Positions 1 to 11,431 of a stretch of 64,000 nucleotides of DNA are shown here, piece by piece. The notes under the pieces are model-generated. The model worked only from the letters and a program-made list of their open reading frames with translations. It did no database searches and was not told where the DNA came from. A program made the translations under genes and the position numbers. The DNA comes from Diadema setosum (Eukaryota > Echinodermata > Echinoidea > Diadematoida > Diadematidae). Numbering within the stretch: the stretch's first letter is position 1; each line of letters starts with the position of its first letter. Location of the stretch: the NCBI RefSeq assembly GCF_964275005.1, contig NC_092705.1, positions 20,178,385 through 20,242,384 on the forward strand. The letters are read 5' to 3'.

Positions 1-29
1 TAAATCGATTTTAAGTCTCGAATTTTACC

Positions 30-95
30 CCGAGGCCTCGATCCATGTCAAGCTGCTGCTTATGATCGCGGTCTCCTGCTTTTCTGTTATTATAA
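30..95 (+). repeat. LINE 3'-UTR fragment
   Basis: A short stretch carries the motif CATGTCAAGCTGCTGCTTAT followed by a GGTCTCCTGC box. Similar motifs occur in the 3' region of the LINE at 200-1950 (near 1688), in the LINE tail near 2910, and on the minus strand near 29500. It precedes rather than follows the reverse-transcriptase remains at 200, so it is probably the tail of another copy. Confidence 0.4.
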
Positions 96-199
96 TAACC
101 AAAAATATTTGATTTTAAAAATCAATTTATTCAAATCCCCTCTGTTATATTCTTTTTTTCTAAAATCCGTTTAATGAAACGACGAATGAATAATCAATT

Positions 200-1950
200 A
201 TTCATAAAAAAGATGATCCTCATGAAATTAGCAATTATCGTCCCATTTCTTTGTTGTCTAGTATATCCAAAATTTTAGAAATTTTTTTTTAATAATAGAC
301 TTCTTAAATTTATCAATAAGTATGGTATGCTTATTCCAAATCAAAATGGTTTCAGAAAGAATTATTCTACTGACTTATAGCATTGATACAAATTTATGAT
401 AAAATTACGAGTGCCTTTGCAAATAAAGAACATGTTGCAGGTATATTTTGTGATTTGAGTAAGGCATTCGACACTCTTCTATTTTACTCTCCAAACTTAG
501 TCATTATGGTATTCGGGGTCAAGCACTTTTATGGTTTAAAGATTATCTAACTAATAGAAGACAATATGTTATTTTAATGGTTTTGAATCTGATCCCCTTT
601 TAATCAAATGTGGTGTTCCTCAAGGCTCAATTCTGGGCCCACTATTATTCCTTCTTTATGTCAATAAAAAATATGTTTTATTTGCTGATGATACCAACAT
701 ATTTTATTCTCATAAAGATCTTAAGATTTTAAATGATATTCTAAATATTGAAATGAGTAAAGTATCAAATTGGTTTAAGTCTAATAAACTTTCTTTGAGT
801 ATAAAAAAGACTCATTTCATTTATCTTAAATTTCATTCTCATAATGCAGATACGTTGATAAATATTAACATTGATGATATCCCATTAGAAAGGAAAACAA
901 ATTCAAAATTTCTGGGAGTAATTATATAGATGAAAATTTGACTTGGATGATAATTTGCATCATGTTACAACGTGTATTTCTAAAAACATAGGGATCATTT
1001 CTAAGCTAAAGTTCTTTCTTCCTCGTTCAACTTTATTTTTATTATATAATTCCTTAATTCTCCCATATATAAGTTATTGTAATGTTGTATGGGGAACTTG
1101 CGTCTCTGCCAAAATAAATGCTATTTTTAAATTACAAAAAAAAAGTTATACGTATTTGTACTGGATCGCATTTCCTGGCTCATACTGATTCTTTATTTCA
1201 TGAACTTAAAACATTGAAGGTTTTTGATTTGAATATTATTCAAGTAGCAGTAATTATGTTTAAATGTATTCATGATCAACTTCCATCATCGTTTACTAAC
1301 ATGTTAAGGTTTGATACTTCTGTCCATTCGTACCCTACTTGTATATGTAGAAATTTCCATCTTTTGAATCCCAAATTATTAGTGACACATAAATCTATAA
1401 GACATTCGGGTCCGGACATTTGGAATAATCTCCCGGACAATATAAAGTCTTGCTCAAGTATTTATTCTTTGAAAGCTTCACTAAAACGACATTTGATACA
1501 ATCATATTCTCCCCACTCATCAAGATAACAAATATTCATGGTAAATGGTTGTTATTTTTTTTTCAATCTCTATTTTCTTCCTTCAACTGCATCTTGCACT
1601 CACACCTGCAACTGCACTGCACCCACCTGATCACTTTCCTCCAAGAGAGTTGTGTCGTTGGATAGTCCTTTAATGAGGCCCCCATCCATTTCAAGCTTAA
1701 TCGCTTACGATGGTGGTCTCCTGCATTCAATGATCTCTGTTATTTACTGAAAAAAAAAAATACTGTATATTTTATTTTAAGTTTTTGTGTATGTGCACTG
1801 CTCAATGGAATCACCTGTGTGTATCTATTTGTGTACTGTTATCGATTTATTTCACTGCACTTGCTATTCTTTGTCTTTGTACTTTTGATATTTGTATTTA
1901 AATTGTATCTGATTGAATGCAGAAATAAAACAAATCAAATCAAAATCAAA
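200..1950 (+). mobile_element. CR1/Jockey-type LINE, 5'-truncated, decayed reverse transcriptase
   Basis: Conceptual translation in several frames gives the order expected of a non-LTR reverse transcriptase. A NYRPISLLSSISKILEK-like block lies near 230-290, an AGIFCDLSKAFDTL block near 437-480, CGVPQGSILGPLLFLLYVN near 610-665, and FADDTN at 681-698. The C-terminal thumb-like part (PRSTLFLLYNSLILPYISYC, about 1020-1080) follows. A roughly 400-base 3' UTR ends in an ATCAAA-rich tail at about 1922-1950, as in CR1/Jockey-group elements. The reading frame is broken many times, so this is a dead copy. The endonuclease region is absent, indicating 5' truncation. Family assignment rests on the RT motifs and the short repeated tail. 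Confidence 0.85.
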
Positions 1951-2850
1951 TGCCTATAAAGCGTCCCGCCATAATCTCTGAACACAAAACAATCATCAAG
2001 CCAATTCAAAGCCAGTAGAGGTCGTTTAATTTTCTTACTCCTATTTGAAAACTTTGAAACCAGTTATTTTAATCGTTGTGTGTACATTACATGCACCTTT
2101 ACTCATTTCATTATTGACTATTTGAATTTGAGTGTTATTGGTGTACACTACTAGTAAAAGGAAGCCATCGCTTCACTCTAAAAAACAAAACAAAAAACAA
2201 AAACGAAATGGTTAATCCAATATTTTAAATGTTGTCAGTCCTCGAACCTTTTGTAAAATGTTCAATCAGTGTTCCCTCAAATTATTTGATTAACAATTCC
2301 ATTCTCACTAAAAGTGTTGGAAAAAGAAAATGATGAAAAAACACATATGAAAATTCAGATAATACTATGCAACATTATAAGAAACATTGAACACAACAAC
2401 GCCAACAATATTATGTGATAACATAAAGGTACACAAAAAGGTAAAACTCAAATTGCCTAGTCGAATGACTGATGTTTGATATTTGAATGTTTATTTCGTA
2501 TAATCCGTAATCGTTATTAAGCAGGCCAACACCAAGTACTTAAGTGGTATGAGATGATGATAAGCTAATTATAGCATTCTGACACTAGCAGCAACTAACT
2601 CTGAAGATAAGATCAATATCAAACTTTAAGCGTACCTCCCAGCTGGGCATTATGGGTACAGTTTGATGCAGACTGGGCATATCGTTCGTTCATTTTATAT
2701 TATTTGCACTGTTCAAGGATTCTTTGCGCGTCGTCGTAAAAAAACGTGCGCATATTATATATACATATTTTTTTTTTTTGAAAGGGTAGTCAAAATCGTG
2801 AAATTAGTTCAATAAGCACAGAGTTTGACTCTTCTAACAAACATTATAAA
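1951..2850. other. non-coding stretch, no gene seen
   Basis: AT-rich sequence with A-runs and no ORF or recognisable repeat family. Nothing in it supports a gene. Confidence 0.5.
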
Positions 2851-2879
2851 TATCTTAGGGAATCAGTTTTCAACCTCTT

Positions 2880-4325
2880 TCTTACCAGAAGTTCTATTCG
2901 AACAGACCGGCCATCTTTTCAAGCAATGCTTATAATGGTGGCCTTCTGCATAATCGTTTCTTAATTACAATTGTTATTGTAATCACTGCTGCATAGACAT
3001 GCATACTGTATATTATATCATTAATTTTCTTTCATATCGTTGTTTATGCAAGTCAAACGACTCTGTGTTAAATTTACTTTGTATATTTCGTACATGTTCA
3101 TGATTATGTAACTTATGTATATCGTTGTTTACGCAAGTCAAACGGCTCTGTGCTGAATTTACTTTGTATATTTCCTACATGTTCATGATTATGTAACTTA
3201 TGTATATCGTTGTTTACGCAAGTCAAACGACTCTGTGCTGAATTTACTTTGTACACTCAGCAAAAAAAAAAAGAGAAAGTAAACACTTTTTCAAGTTTAT
3301 ATTACTCATAGAATTTTTGGTGAAATGTTAACGTATTATATACCATATGAAAGGTAATTTAATTGGCTATCAACTTGATAAGACAATAAAAAGGGAAACT
3401 TTACGCATGGGTGAACACCTTTGTTTTTCTTTTCCAAGGCACAAAAGTGAAAATTGCAAAAATGATCAAGTTGTCATTCATGCGTAAATGCTCTTCCATG
3501 TAACAATAATAACAAAAGACAAATTTGACACAATAATGAACATGGATTCAGTTGCAAAAATATACCTATGATCTCTATAAATTCTTTAAAGTCCAAAAGA
3601 TCAATAAAGGCTAAAAATAATGGAGGAAAATGAAGAATGTTCTGTCAAATCCAAATTCACATGGAATGAGAGAATAAGCAACATTAACAAAAATGGTAGA
3701 ATTTTGAATTGAATATTCAAATTAGGAAAATTGTAAATTATATTTGGTTCTTGAATTTGTCTTATGAATTCTTAAATTACTAAATTGAATGAATGAAATA
3801 AAGATATTTTGTTCATTTGATCATCTTCGTGCCCTTACTCCCTATGACACTTGAAGTTATAGTTCAGTAAAAATTCTTATTTTCCGCCCTGAAGTTTCCA
3901 ACCTTTATTTTGTTTGAGGTTATAAAGAGATTAAGAGAATATAAACTTATTTTTGCCATTTCTTTGTGTCTCTCATTGTGTTAAACTGGTCTTTTGTTAT
4001 TACTGTTGTCTTAAAGGGCATTTGCAAATGAAAGACAATATGTCAATTTTTGCAATTTTTACTTTTGTGCTTTGGAGGATAAAAACAAATGTGTTCTCAT
4101 GCGTAAAGTTTCCTTTTATATTGACCTACTAGATTGATAGCCAATTAAATTACCTTTAATATGGTATAAAATATATTGATTTTCATGAAAATCTTCTATG
4201 AAAATTTTGAACTCGAAAAAGTGTTTACTTTCTTTTTTTGCTGAGTGTATATTTCCTACATGTCATGATTATGTAACTTATGTATGTTGATTTGCAGAAA
4301 ATAAAGTATCTATCAAACAAACAAA
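2880..4325 (+). mobile_element. LINE 3' end with 85-bp tandem units, split by a DNA element
   Basis: The region near 2910-2955 carries the same CAAG...GGTGGCCTTCTGC motif as other LINE tails in this window. It is followed by three tandem 85-bp units starting at 3035, 3120 and 3205. The third unit is interrupted at 3254 by a TIR element and resumes at 4250. The fragment ends in an AATAAAG-type signal and an (ACAAA)n-like tail at about 4305-4325. Only 3' sequence is present and no coding remains were found. Confidence 0.6.
3254..4247. mobile_element. non-autonomous Tc1/mariner-like element with long TIRs
   Basis: It starts CACTCAGC and ends GCTGAGTG, with TA on both sides (3252-3253 and 4248-4249). 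Removing it restores the interrupted 85-bp repeat exactly. The terminal inverted repeats extend to about 230 bp: the GTAAACACTTTTT, ACTTTACGCATG and GCAAAAATG blocks near the left end reappear in reverse complement near the right end. The central 530 bp or so holds no transposase ORF. TA target duplication and this kind of terminus point to Tc1/mariner. Foldback-like TIR length is unusual for the simplest members. Confidence 0.85.
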
Positions 4326-4394
4326 CACAGTTACATGCAATACAACAATACCCGGCCAAACCAATCGGAGCCTAACTTAGCTTAGCTGGGGAGC

Positions 4395-4665
4395 CCTCTC
4401 TGACGGCTATTGAAATCTTTCCAATTCATGAAATTCTTCCTTCGAGATGTTTTCATTGCAACTGATTGACAAATTGCCCTACATCGACGTAAATAAGCTC
4501 TGAATTGATCAGTGTTTTGGTAGTAGCCATGATAGAAAAGCATGGGCGTACGTACTCGAGCAGGATTCGAACCTACGACCTCCTGATCTCCGGACAGGCG
4601 TCATCTCCACTTAACCACCGAAGCAAGTGTTGGTTCTAATCCTTATAGCATTCAGCGGGTAATTA
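4395..4665 (-). mobile_element. tRNA-derived SINE
   Basis: Read on the minus strand it holds an A-box-like segment and a B box (GGTTCGAATCC; its complement GGATTCGAACC is at about 4562), spaced as in a tRNA. A conserved non-tRNA body follows (AAACACTGATCAATTCAG, then GTAGGGCAATTTGTCAATC). Two further copies lie on the plus strand near 33165-33428 and 33429-34140. The conserved box spacing and shared body make this a dispersed SINE family rather than a tRNA gene; no tRNA cloverleaf with intact arms is evident. Confidence 0.75.
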
Positions 4666-4700
4666 TTAGTGCCTATTATACAATACAGTGGAGATGACGC

Positions 4701-4703
<3 letters not shown>

Positions 4704-4739
<36 letters not shown>
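4704..4739. repeat. (AT)n microsatellite
   Basis: Uninterrupted TA dinucleotides directly abut the left end of the foldback element at 4740. A shorter TA run abuts its right end. Confidence 0.95.
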
Positions 4740-4742
<3 letters not shown>

Positions 4743-5159
4743 CGTATCAAAATAAACGTTACACTTTTGAAAAAAATTGTCTAAATTACATTTCAAAATA
4801 TTTAGAAGATTTTTCCATATTTATGGATACCAATACTCTCATCTATCAAGTGCAATCAACAAAACAAATTTTTGTTCACGCTTGGCTGAACACTGAGCTC
4901 TTTGTCCAGAGTGTGAAAAATGGCTTGCGCCAAAATGAAAGAAGATGGAAAATTCAGCCAGCAGTCCAAAGTGTTCTCATTCAAACAAATTGCTCTTTAG
5001 CTCACAGTTTTGATTATGTTATACTAATTTAGGAATTCTCTGGCGATTTTCTGTCATGTTTTAAATGATTCCATTGTGTTATGGAAAGTTGATTAACAAC
5101 ATCAAAATCTTTTAAGCACAGTTATCACAAATCATGCACAGACATATCGAACCCACATG

Positions 5160-5279
5160 CCAGTCACTCAGTCAATCATAATCAATACAATCAATCTAAT
5201 CAATCAATCCATCCGATCAATCAATCCAATTAATCAATCAATCAAGCAATCAATCAAGCAATCAATCATTCATTCACTT

Positions 5280-5336
<57 letters not shown>

Positions 5337-5345
5337 GTCAGTCAC
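5160..5345 (+). repeat. (CAAT)n simple repeat
   Basis: Imperfect CAAT/AATC tetranucleotide tract inside the foldback element. It is complementary to the GATT-rich tract at about 5480-5680, so the two could pair. Confidence 0.9.
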
Positions 5346-5479
5346 AATTGTATGCATGTTTTATAAAAAAGTGGCAGATCGACATAGGGAATATCACCCC
5401 CCACCCCCTCCCCGTGGCTTAAAGGCTGATTAATGTTTGAAAAACTGATTTATTTGTTAGTTTATTCGTTCAATCATCC

Positions 5480-5680
5480 TATTGATTATTTCAATGACTG
5501 AAAAGTGATTAATTGATTATTGGGTTGATTCACTGATTGATTGAACGACTCAATGACTGACTAACTGATATATCGGTTGATGTATTGATGGGTTGATTGA
5601 TTGATTGATTGATTAATTAATTAGTCAATCAATTCATTGATTAATGGGATGAATGATTTGAATGTTGATTAATTTGGTAC
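5480..5680 (+). repeat. (GATT)n simple repeat
   Basis: Degenerate TGAT/GATT tract with a purer run at about 5590-5620. It is the inverse complement of the CAAT tract upstream. Confidence 0.8.
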
Positions 5681-5750
5681 CACTACCGCATTAATGAATT
5701 ACTGGCATAGGGTATTGATGTGTCCGTGTATTGTGAAAACTGAGCTTTAA

Positions 5751-6131
5751 AGGGATGGTACAGTATTGGTGGAGATGAGAATTGGACTTTTAACTTTTCG
5801 CAAGATACCAAGAAAACACTTATGAAATAGTACAGAGCATACCATTTTAAGAGGAATTCAATGTTTATTTGATGAAAATCGGGTTTGGAATGACTGAAAC
5901 ATCCAAAAATAAAGTAAAACAAAGCAATCGTAACAAAAGGTGGGTCCCACTCTTATTAGAATCGCTCTGTTTTGGATATCTCAGTCATAACAAAATCAAT
6001 TTTCATCAAATAAACGTTGAATTCCTCATGGAATTACATGCTCTTTCATATTTCATAAGAGGTTTCTCATTATCTCACCAAAAAATGTTAGAAACCTGAA
6101 ATTAGGTCTCAACTAAAACTATACGATCCCT
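5751..6131. mobile_element. palindromic MITE, TTAA target site
   Basis: TTAA flanks both ends (5747-5750 and 6132-6135). Termini are AGGGATGGTACAGT and its diverged inverse (ACTATACGATCCCT). The two halves (about 190 bp each) are inverted copies: segments GAGGAATTCAA...TTTATTTGATGAAAAT and ATCTTT-like blocks appear in both orientations. TTAA duplication is known for Kolobok and piggyBac groups; which one applies is not shown by the sequence. A related copy is split at about 32155-32305 and 34918-34997. Confidence 0.8.
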
Positions 6132-6834
6132 TTAAAGATCTTGAAGTAATTACACACTCTAATTCTCACCAATTGATTTAGAAATGATATCATTAAAATT
6201 ACGATAAAGCTGACAAAAAAACTCAGACGATCATGACATAATCAAAGCTTTAAGCAAAAGAGCTATTTGTTTGAATTGGAGCACTTATTTGGACTGCTGG
6301 CTGAATTTTCTATCTTCTGTCAATTTGGCGCAAGCCATTTTTCACACTCTGGACAAAGGGCGTCAGTGTTCAGCCAAGCGTGAACAAAAATTTGTTTTGT
6401 TGATTGCACTTGATAGATGAGACTATTGGGCATCCATAAATATGAAAAAAATCTTCCAAATAATTTGAAATGTAATTTAGACAATATTTTCAAAAGTGTA
6501 TTTTTTTATACGCCCTGTATATATATATATCTCATAAGAAACACGCAATTTATTTGAAAATGCTGGGGGCACATCTCTAGAAGTACAAAAAATATCTTGT
6601 AACGAGTGTGCCGCTATATAGCACAAATGAGTATGACATTCCATAATATGCAGTATCATGGTAAATAGAAATACAAAATCGACGTAAAGACAAGGATAAA
6701 GACAGAGACACAGACACTTTAGAATAAATGGTCATTTTCTCTCTGTAAACTTTTCTTTGACACACCCTTTATATTTATTCGAATTTGCTTGCTCCTTAAT
6801 TCAATTGCATCTTACAGGACCAGCTGACAGAATC

Positions 6835-8870
6835 GTCAGTCAGTTTATTTATTTATTTATATTCATTTGTTTTGTTTCAGTAGGGTAGCTCTGTCAGTGG
6901 CTAAACACTGTTATTCTCAGAGGCCCTACACATACAATACCGTACATCACGAAATACATACATTGTAGACACATCAACAACAACAAAATATCATAATATA
7001 CAATTACGGTACACTTACAACATGGCCAGATAGTTGAGTATTGCGGAGGTAGAAAAATACATAAATAGCTTCATCTTTAACATTGCAATTCACTGAGAAG
7101 TGATATGTTGGGATATAATTGAGAATGATTGAAAAGAAATATAAGTGTCTACGTTACAGCACATGTATATATTGCATAATCCATAATTCCTCATTTCACA
7201 TCATATTACATATAATCATACATTTATCAAAAAGATATAAAATCTATCATTCTCAGAAACAATCAACACATACATTTATACACTTTTACAATTATTATAC
7301 TATGGCAGGGCCTTTAAACACAGGCAAGCTGAATAAACACAAATAACCTGCTCACAATACCATTCTTTCATTCATAATAGCTGAGATAACATAACATATG
7401 AGAGGAAAAAAATAATGTTTCAACCTTAATCAGTATCATATCTGATGATATAGAATTCGTTATATCCACCTAAATATAATATTGTTTAAGAAAATAAGGA
7501 AGTATACAGAAACGCCGTCAAACAAAAAGAAAAAAATACATTTCATATAAACATTCTTAACAAAAAAAAAATCATATGATTATTATTAACTATACGTTAC
7601 TGAATGTCATTTGATACACCTGGGTTATGTAACATACGTCATAAAAGATAAAACATTAAGGATCACAGATGAAGAAAAGAATCAAAATTCTCTCAATGCT
7701 CCATCTGCAGTCATAATCACTATCACATTCTATATCTCACTCTTAATAACACAGTTTTAATCCGAAAAAATACTAATACAAAATATACTATTTATCATTT
7801 ACACTTAAATGACACAATATTCCTGTTACTCTTGTCTTTCAAATCAGAGGGACATGCGTTTACTACAAAACATTTGCCACACATGAAAGAATGAAATAAA
7901 AAGAAACAAAGTCAGATAATGAACAATTTGGTATCAAATAAACCAACAACCCAAATATTTTGCTCATTCTCAAATTTGTTTCACTATCTCCTCCAGTACA
8001 GATTAGTAAAAGTTTGCTTTGAGGATGCCTGTTTAATATGATTTGGGAGTTGGTTCCAAATTAAGGCTGCTTCATGGGAGAATCTCCGTTTTCCCATCTG
8101 TGCCCGGGTTTTTGGCAAAATCAGACCCATATTAACTGCACTTATTCTAGTTTTGTGACTGTGTAATGAATGAGACTGGACAAACATGTTTGACAAAATA
8201 GCACGGTGATTCAATACTTGGAGCATGGTATACCATTTTTCATTTGTGAAACTTCCACCTTTCTTCAATGTGTACCCATCTCAATTCATTTAATATTGCC
8301 TGAGTCGGAGTTCGAACATCAGCTCCTGTAATAGCTCTAGCCATCTTTTATGCTGTTTGATTATTACGTCTTTCGTATTTTGTGTACAATTTGACCAGGC
8401 ATTGCAACAGTATTCAAAGAGGGGCATAACGAGTGAATTCGCAAGAAGTTTCAAACTACTTCGTGGTAGGTATTTTTTAATGCGGCAGAGTCGAGCAATT
8501 CTTGCGCCAATCTTCTTGCTAGTATTTTGAATGTGTTCCTGGAAAAGCTGATGTTCATTCACACTGATGCAAATACGGTGAGACACTTTTGACAAATTAT
8601 GTGAAGAACCAAATATCATGTACAGCCCTGTACTGTTTTTTTTTTTTTTTTTTTTTTTTCAAGTTCAGGGCCAGCTTATTCACAGTCACCCAGTCATGTA
8701 TAGATCGCAGTGCTGAGTTCAGAGTCTTTTCTATTTCTTGCGGATTTGAGCAGTGGCAGTTAACACTTCCTACAGCGAATAACTTAATCAATCTAGAAAA
8801 TTCCAATCAACATGGAACATGCGCCGTATGATGAATTCAGTAACACGATACAACCTTTAGCAACCTAATC
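6835..8870 (-). mobile_element. CR1/L2-type LINE, decayed RT C-terminal part
   Basis: Minus-strand translations give RT C-terminal sequence in broken frames: EIEKTLNSALRSIHDWVTVN and KLALNL near 8750-8660, then PRSSLKLLANSLVMPLFEYC near 8470-8400, then MGKRRFSHEAALIWNQLPNH near 8110-8040. The last block is typical of the post-RT region of CR1-like LINEs. A long 3' UTR follows toward 6835, ending in a TAAATAAATA-type tail. A T-run at 8637-8659 interrupts the coding part. The element is 5'-truncated and inactive. Confidence 0.8.
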
Positions 8871-9291
8871 GACGACGCTTTTCTTACTAGTACACAGCAT
8901 TGTGAATAAATAATCTTCATCACCAGGCATCTGTGTTAAAACTCAATTTGTAGTAGAGTACATGTATTGGTTTTGGTAGTTTATCAAAAATGTATCATCG
9001 CTTTGTTTTGTTTTCAATTTCCTTTCATTTGATTCGATTGATGTTAGGATTGTAATTTGTCTTCCTTAAATTTGATTAGCCTGGATCTACGATACCTGAT
9101 ATACCTTTTAAACCATCATGGTAAGCGTCATCGAAAAAGTTTTCCAAATATCATGCATTATTTCATTTTGCTGTATCTTAAATGTATTTTTCATCGAGAA
9201 ATATGAAACTAAATTGTAACGAAAATAAAATGAGATAACGGAGGAGTATATTGAATATGAAAGTATCTAGACTCTCCTTTCTGTCCTCCTC

Positions 9292-10944
9292 TCACTTATT
9301 GGTACGAGTCTTATTGGAAACAATTCTTGTTGGCTGTCTGGCGGTGGTTTTCCGGTGAGGAAACCTCTCCGTAAAGAAGTACTGAGGTAAACGAAGCTGA
9401 TGCATTCTTTTTCTTATCAGCCCTGTAAAATCATAAACAAGTCTGTTCATGTCTTCACAGAAAGCAGGAGCGCTTCTTTTCAGGGAAGGTTGTTCCTCTC
9501 TGATGTGAGTCGGTGTTCTTGCTTTCTCTAAACATTCCTCAGACACAGAGGACAACTTTTCCCTGAGCATCGCCAAGTCGGTGTCAAAGCTAGGTCCATA
9601 TGCTTTAATTTTCCTCCAGAGAGTCTGGTTGAAATGTTCGTAAAGCTTTACATCGCCAGCATTCCATGAACTGATTTTTGCTCTCAGTGCGTCGCTCATC
9701 TCCCCGTGTCTGTACTTCTGCGCTCGACGTCCTTTTAGCAGATACACGACGTCTTCAATCTTCCAGTTGAAAAGCTTTTTCAGGAGGAGTAGCGACTCGT
9801 CGAAATACTCGCAAATCATCACCAGGTCAAAATTTGCATCAATCTCAGCAATCTTATCGTCTATCACGTTCTGTAGGTACATGTCCGCAATATCCACACC
9901 AAAGTCGAAGAGTTGATGATTATGCATTGAATGTTTGAGATAAAGATCTTTAGACAGTAAATCTACATAACTCTTCATAGGATCTCTCATAAAGTATTCG
10001 AGTGGGTTATCACTTGATTTTGACGGAGATATTGTATCCGATATGTCAAAGTAGTAGAAAGCTGATTCGAGTTGACTTGCTGGGTTGCGAATGATTGTTA
10101 TATAGTACGCATCTGGAAAGATTGTCGAAAGTTCGACTCGGTCGTATCGCGCGTGGTTGGTGAGCAGGCGATAGCCCATGGTTTGACGCCATCTTGGATC
10201 AACCTTAGAGGCATTGAATTTATCAGCGTAGCTAATCATTGAGCCTTTATTCGGCACGAGAAAAGTTAGATTGCGTGTGTAACCATAACGCTGAAGAATG
10301 GAGGTCATCGTAGAAGATCCTGTTTTGTGAGTTTTGATAAACACAATCGGTTTGTCGTCTCCGCCTACACGCTTGGAACTTAGAGTCGAATAGTTGTCTT
10401 CCAGACTTTCAGTGGAGGTCCCAATAATCATGGAGGTCTCATTGATCACCTCAGCAACATCATTCGTAGCTAGCCTGATGGAAGACAAGCAACTGTGTTT
10501 GAAACAGAGACTTCTTGATGCAGCAATTGAAAATCATTAAAGCGTTATTGCAAATACATATGATTATTTTTTTCTAGTCAGAGTTGCAGAAAAACATACA
10601 TAAAAATAAACTCCAAATTGTTCAGCACATTCTAAACTACAATTGTGTCATTGCCAGGGAAACATCAGAATGGGAAACAACATAATATTATGCAGAATGA
10701 AACGAGAATTATATGTACAGATAGTCATGACATTGAAAACAATTTAATTCATGAAGTGATAACGAAATGATAATGGTAATGAAGGGAAAAGTCTTTGAAT
10801 ACTAAATACGTGCACTTACCGACGGAGGTTCACTCTAGACTCAACTAGCAGCGAGTATCGGACACGGTGAGTAGAAAGGAGGACCCCTATTACTATAGAA
10901 GTCATCAGGATGGTGAGAAGCACGACACGTTTCAGGGATACCAT
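9292..10944 (-). CDS. galactose 3-O-sulfotransferase-like enzyme, two exons
   Basis: Likely transfers sulfate from PAPS to the 3-OH of galactose on glycolipids or glycoproteins in the Golgi. Exon 1 codes 10944-10820: a short basic N-terminus (MVSLKR) followed by a hydrophobic helix (VVLLTILMTSIVIGVLL), a type II signal anchor. Its donor is GTAAGT at 10819. Exon 2 codes from 10474 (or 10492) to the stop at 9292. The predicted protein has 435 or 441 residues, normal for the family. The 5'-phosphosulfate-binding loop FIKTHKTGSST lies near residues 87-97, and the 3'-phosphate segment ITIIRNPASQLESAFYYF near 167-184. Two acceptors in the same phase exist 18 bases apart. No frameshift or lost motif is seen. 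Assignment to the Gal3ST family rests on these motifs and architecture; exact acceptor sugar is unknown. Confidence 0.88.
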
Positions 10945-11391
10945 GGTTGATGTAACTCCAGATAAGTGCCTGCCTAAACAAATTTGGCGTTCACTCCCTG
11001 TAAAGGTTTGAAGGATGACAAATCCGAGTTAGATCAAAATAACCCTCTCACTGGAAACAAGGGTGAATTTATACTTCGCAACATAGAACAGGATTGGCAC
11101 CTGTGAATCCAAATAACCCAGCTGGCTTGCGAACAAAAACAAACAAACAAAAAAACACACACACAACACCCCCCCCCCCCCCCACGGAAACAGTTAATTA
11201 CAAAACGTAGGCCTAAACAATAATGTACATGTATAACGAAAATATACACCCACTGTGACCCTGCAGCCACGTTTCGCTGAATTTCTGGCAAGTTGACATC
11301 TTATTCATACCAAGAAATTTGAAATGAGATGGATTTAAGATTCATAACTAAATGAATGATATACATATATGTATGTATATATATCTGTATA

Positions 11392-11431
<40 letters not shown>

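Larger units (their letters stand above)
4740..6517. mobile_element. foldback-type TIR element with about 290-bp arms
   Basis: The left end reads GGGCGTATCAAAAT and the right end is its inverse (ATACGCCCTG). Both lie within TA repeats, consistent with TA target duplication. The inverted arms match along roughly 4740-5030 and 6230-6517 with many substitutions. The arms share the segments encoding AAATGGCTTGCGCC, CAAGCGTGAACAAAAA and GAAAATTCAGCCAGCAGTCC in opposite orientation. The core contains complementary tetranucleotide tracts and a separate TTAA-flanked MITE. No transposase is visible. Superfamily is inferred as mariner-like only from TA flanks. Confidence 0.75.

Noticed and set aside
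4550-4625. Possible tRNA gene
   Set aside because: Has A/B-box-like sequences but lies in a dispersed repeat with a shared body; treated as a SINE.
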